A program made the translations under genes and the position numbers. The notes beneath the pieces were generated by a model. That model searched no databases, was not told the DNA's origin, and worked only from the letters and a program-made list of their open reading frames with translations. A stretch of DNA of 7,496 nt, taken from positions 1 to 7,496 of the forward strand of contig JAUWVG010000099.1 in assembly GCA_030617525.1 (NCBI GenBank), in the 5' to 3' direction. Below are positions 6,120 to 7,496 of this stretch, in pieces. The DNA comes from Candidatus Aminicenantota bacterium. Its GTDB lineage: Bacteria > Acidobacteriota > Aminicenantia > Aminicenantales > Aminicenantaceae. The stretch's first letter is position 1. Each line of letters opens with the position of its first letter.

Positions 6120-7496
6120 ATGAAAAAGCGATTTTTTGTTAGCCTGCTGATTTTATTTTCAGCCTTGTTTGCTGCAATTTTAAAGGCAGATAAAACGATT
6201 GTTGATTCGCAAGCCATTTTAATCTCTCCTCAAATTGTCGAGCCTGGAGAAGTGGTGCGGATCCTTTTAGCCTTTGAAGAAAATTTGACCGGGACAAAAA
6301 TTGAGACTGTCTCGCCGAAGGGAGTTCTTTATCCGCTGTATGAACGCAGGAGTAGAGGATTTCCATCCTGGGTATTAGTGGCATATAACATTCCTTCTGA
6401 AGGCACATACCGAATTGATTTAAAACGGGAAGGCAAAACCATATCTTCTGCTTCATTTGATGTAGATTCCAAAAAAGTCCACAGAGAAAAAAGTCGCTCT
6501 GTCTGGAGTATAAAAAGGCAGTGGAGCCGGGACGTGGAAAATCTTTATTCGGCTTGGCTTGAATCTCTTTTTCTGGAAGATGAGGAAGGCGCCTATTGGG
6601 GGAGGCTACAGGAGGTGACACAGGATTCAGAAAGAAACCTCCTCTACAACCATTTGGCTCTCGATGAAGATAAAAATTTGGTGATGGAACCTGATTGTGC
6701 CGACAATCCCTACTTTCTCAGGGCGTATTTCTCCTGGAAGCTTGGCCTCCCTTTTGGGTTCCATAAGTGTGATTGGGGAGGGCGACTGGGAGTACCCATG
6801 TGTACGGAGTGGGTGTCCAACCGGGAGCCTCGTAAACATGGAGACAGTGATATCCAGGCTTTTCAAACCTTCTTGCGGTCCATAATGAATACGGTCCACT
6901 CCGGCAGTGCCCGGACGGCACTTGCCGATAATAATACCGATCTCTACCCCGTAAAATTGATGAAAAAGCAGCTGAAACCCGGTGTCGTGTTTGCCGATCC
7001 CTACGGTCACACTTTAACTCTTGTTCGCTGGATTCCTCAGACATCTGAACAGTCGGGCAAACTGCTCGCTGTGGATGCCCAGCCAACCGGGACTATTTCC
7101 CTAAAACGATTTTGGCAGGGAACCTTTCTTTTCACAAACCGCAATGTGATTGGAGAACCAGGTTTTAAGGCATTTCGTCCAATTGTGGAAGAAACAGGCA
7201 CGTTTCGACTTCTCAGCAACACAGAAATTGCGGATCATGTGGATTACGGAAACTTCTCCACCGAACAGAAAAACCTTGATCCGGATGTGTTCTACGACAC
7301 CATTGACAGCATAATCAATCCTCAACCTCTGGATCCGGCAAATGTCTTCAGGGAACTGCATGAGGCCGTATTTGAGCAGCTAAAGTCCCGGGAGATCGCC
7401 ATTGAAAAATGCGAAAATTATATGAAAGAGACCGGGTACGCCGTCATTTCCATGCCGTCAGGATCAGGAATATTTCAGACTGTGGGACCCTGGGAG
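6120..7496 (+). CDS. Exported protein of unknown function with Ig-like N-terminus and papain/NlpC-P60-like Cys-His-Asp pattern (3' end outside window)
   Basis: The frame is open for 459 codons from the ATG at 6120 to the last base, so the C-terminus is missing. I do not recognise a named family with certainty. Residues 1-23 (MKKRFFVSLLILFSALFAAI, then LKA) are a Sec signal peptide. Residues about 28-118 look like an Ig-type beta domain (VEPGEVVRILLAF, then GTYRIDLKREG). A helical segment (about 128-185, rich in Trp) leads to PDCADNPYFLRAYFSWKLG with C193, LKPGVVFADPYGHTLTLV with H297, and LLAVDAQPTGT with D319. Cys at a helix start, then His on a strand after a P-G-x-x-x turn, then Asp, is the order in NlpC/P60, papain and transglutaminase folds, so a peptidase, amidase or transferase acting on envelope or extracellular polypeptide is possible (inference). 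C217 and C228 could form a disulfide. The start has no strong Shine-Dalgarno site; the signal peptide supports it. It is divergent from the methyltransferase across 94 bp. Confidence 0.8.
   Translation, partial: MKKRFFVSLLILFSALFAAILKADKTIVDSQAILISPQIVEPGEVVRILLAFEENLTGTKIETVSPKGVLYPLYERRSRGFPSWVLVAYNIPSEGTYRIDLKREGKTISSASFDVDSKKVHREKSRSVWSIKRQWSRDVENLYSAWLESLFLEDEEGAYWGRLQEVTQDSERNLLYNHLALDEDKNLVMEPDCADNPYFLRAYFSWKLGLPFGFHKCDWGGRLGVPMCTEWVSNREPRKHGDSDIQAFQTFLRSIMNTVHSGSARTALADNNTDLYPVKLMKKQLKPGVVFADPYGHTLTLVRWIPQTSEQSGKLLAVDAQPTGTISLKRFWQGTFLFTNRNVIGEPGFKAFRPIVEETGTFRLLSNTEIADHVDYGNFSTEQKNLDPDVFYDTIDSIINPQPLDPANVFRELHEAVFEQLKSREIAIEKCENYMKETGYAVISMPSGSGIFQTVGPWE

Noticed and set aside
6139..7361. 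Chain of minus-strand open frames of 61-160 residues
   Set aside because: They are antisense to the continuous plus-strand frame from 6120, which has a signal peptide and conserved-looking motifs; the minus-strand peptides are low in recognisable structure.

Overview
The window holds parts or all of six protein genes and no RNA gene, mobile element or CRISPR array that I can see. Base composition is moderate (neither strongly AT- nor GC-rich by eye). Four of the six products carry no or weak taxonomic signal. Three (GH51, GH127 and the right-edge unknown) begin with export signals, one with a Cys suggesting lipoprotein anchoring, which points to a Gram-negative-type, plant-glycan-degrading heterotroph. 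An uncultured lineage of the Aminicenantes/KSB1/Zixibacteria kind would fit, but that is a guess; I cannot name the organism.

Layout. 2-316 (+): C-terminal end of a zinc-type medium-chain polyol/alcohol dehydrogenase, cut by the left edge. 369-959 (+): HAD sugar-phosphatase of the YqaB/beta-phosphoglucomutase type, 52 bp downstream and probably co-transcribed. 981-2546 (-): exported GH51 alpha-L-arabinofuranosidase, converging on the HAD gene with a 21-bp gap. 2670-4643 (+): exported GH127 beta-L-arabinofuranosidase, divergent from the GH51 gene across a short AT-rich control region. 4664-6025 (-): class I SAM methyltransferase fused to a C-terminal beta-sandwich domain, converging on GH127 with a 20-bp gap. 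6120-7496 (+): a long open frame without a stop that runs off the right edge. It encodes an exported protein of unknown function with an Ig-like N-terminus and a Cys-His-Asp pattern like that of papain/NlpC-P60/transglutaminase-fold enzymes.

How they fit together. The middle of the window is an arabinose-releasing module: GH51 removes alpha-linked and GH127 beta-linked L-arabinofuranose, both outside the cytoplasm, from plant arabinans, arabinoxylans or hydroxyproline-rich glycoproteins. The polyol dehydrogenase and HAD phosphatase could act on the resulting pentoses or on ketose/polyol phosphates inside the cell, although no arabinose isomerase, kinase or transporter is in view. The methyltransferase and the unknown exported protein are divergently transcribed from a 94-bp spacer and show no evident link to arabinose; they look like the edge of a different, perhaps cell-surface-related, locus.

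No stretch longer than 300 bases lacks a gene. The last 1.4 kb could look gene-free or covered by small minus-strand frames if only stop-terminated ORFs are counted; it is in fact one continuous plus-strand coding region.
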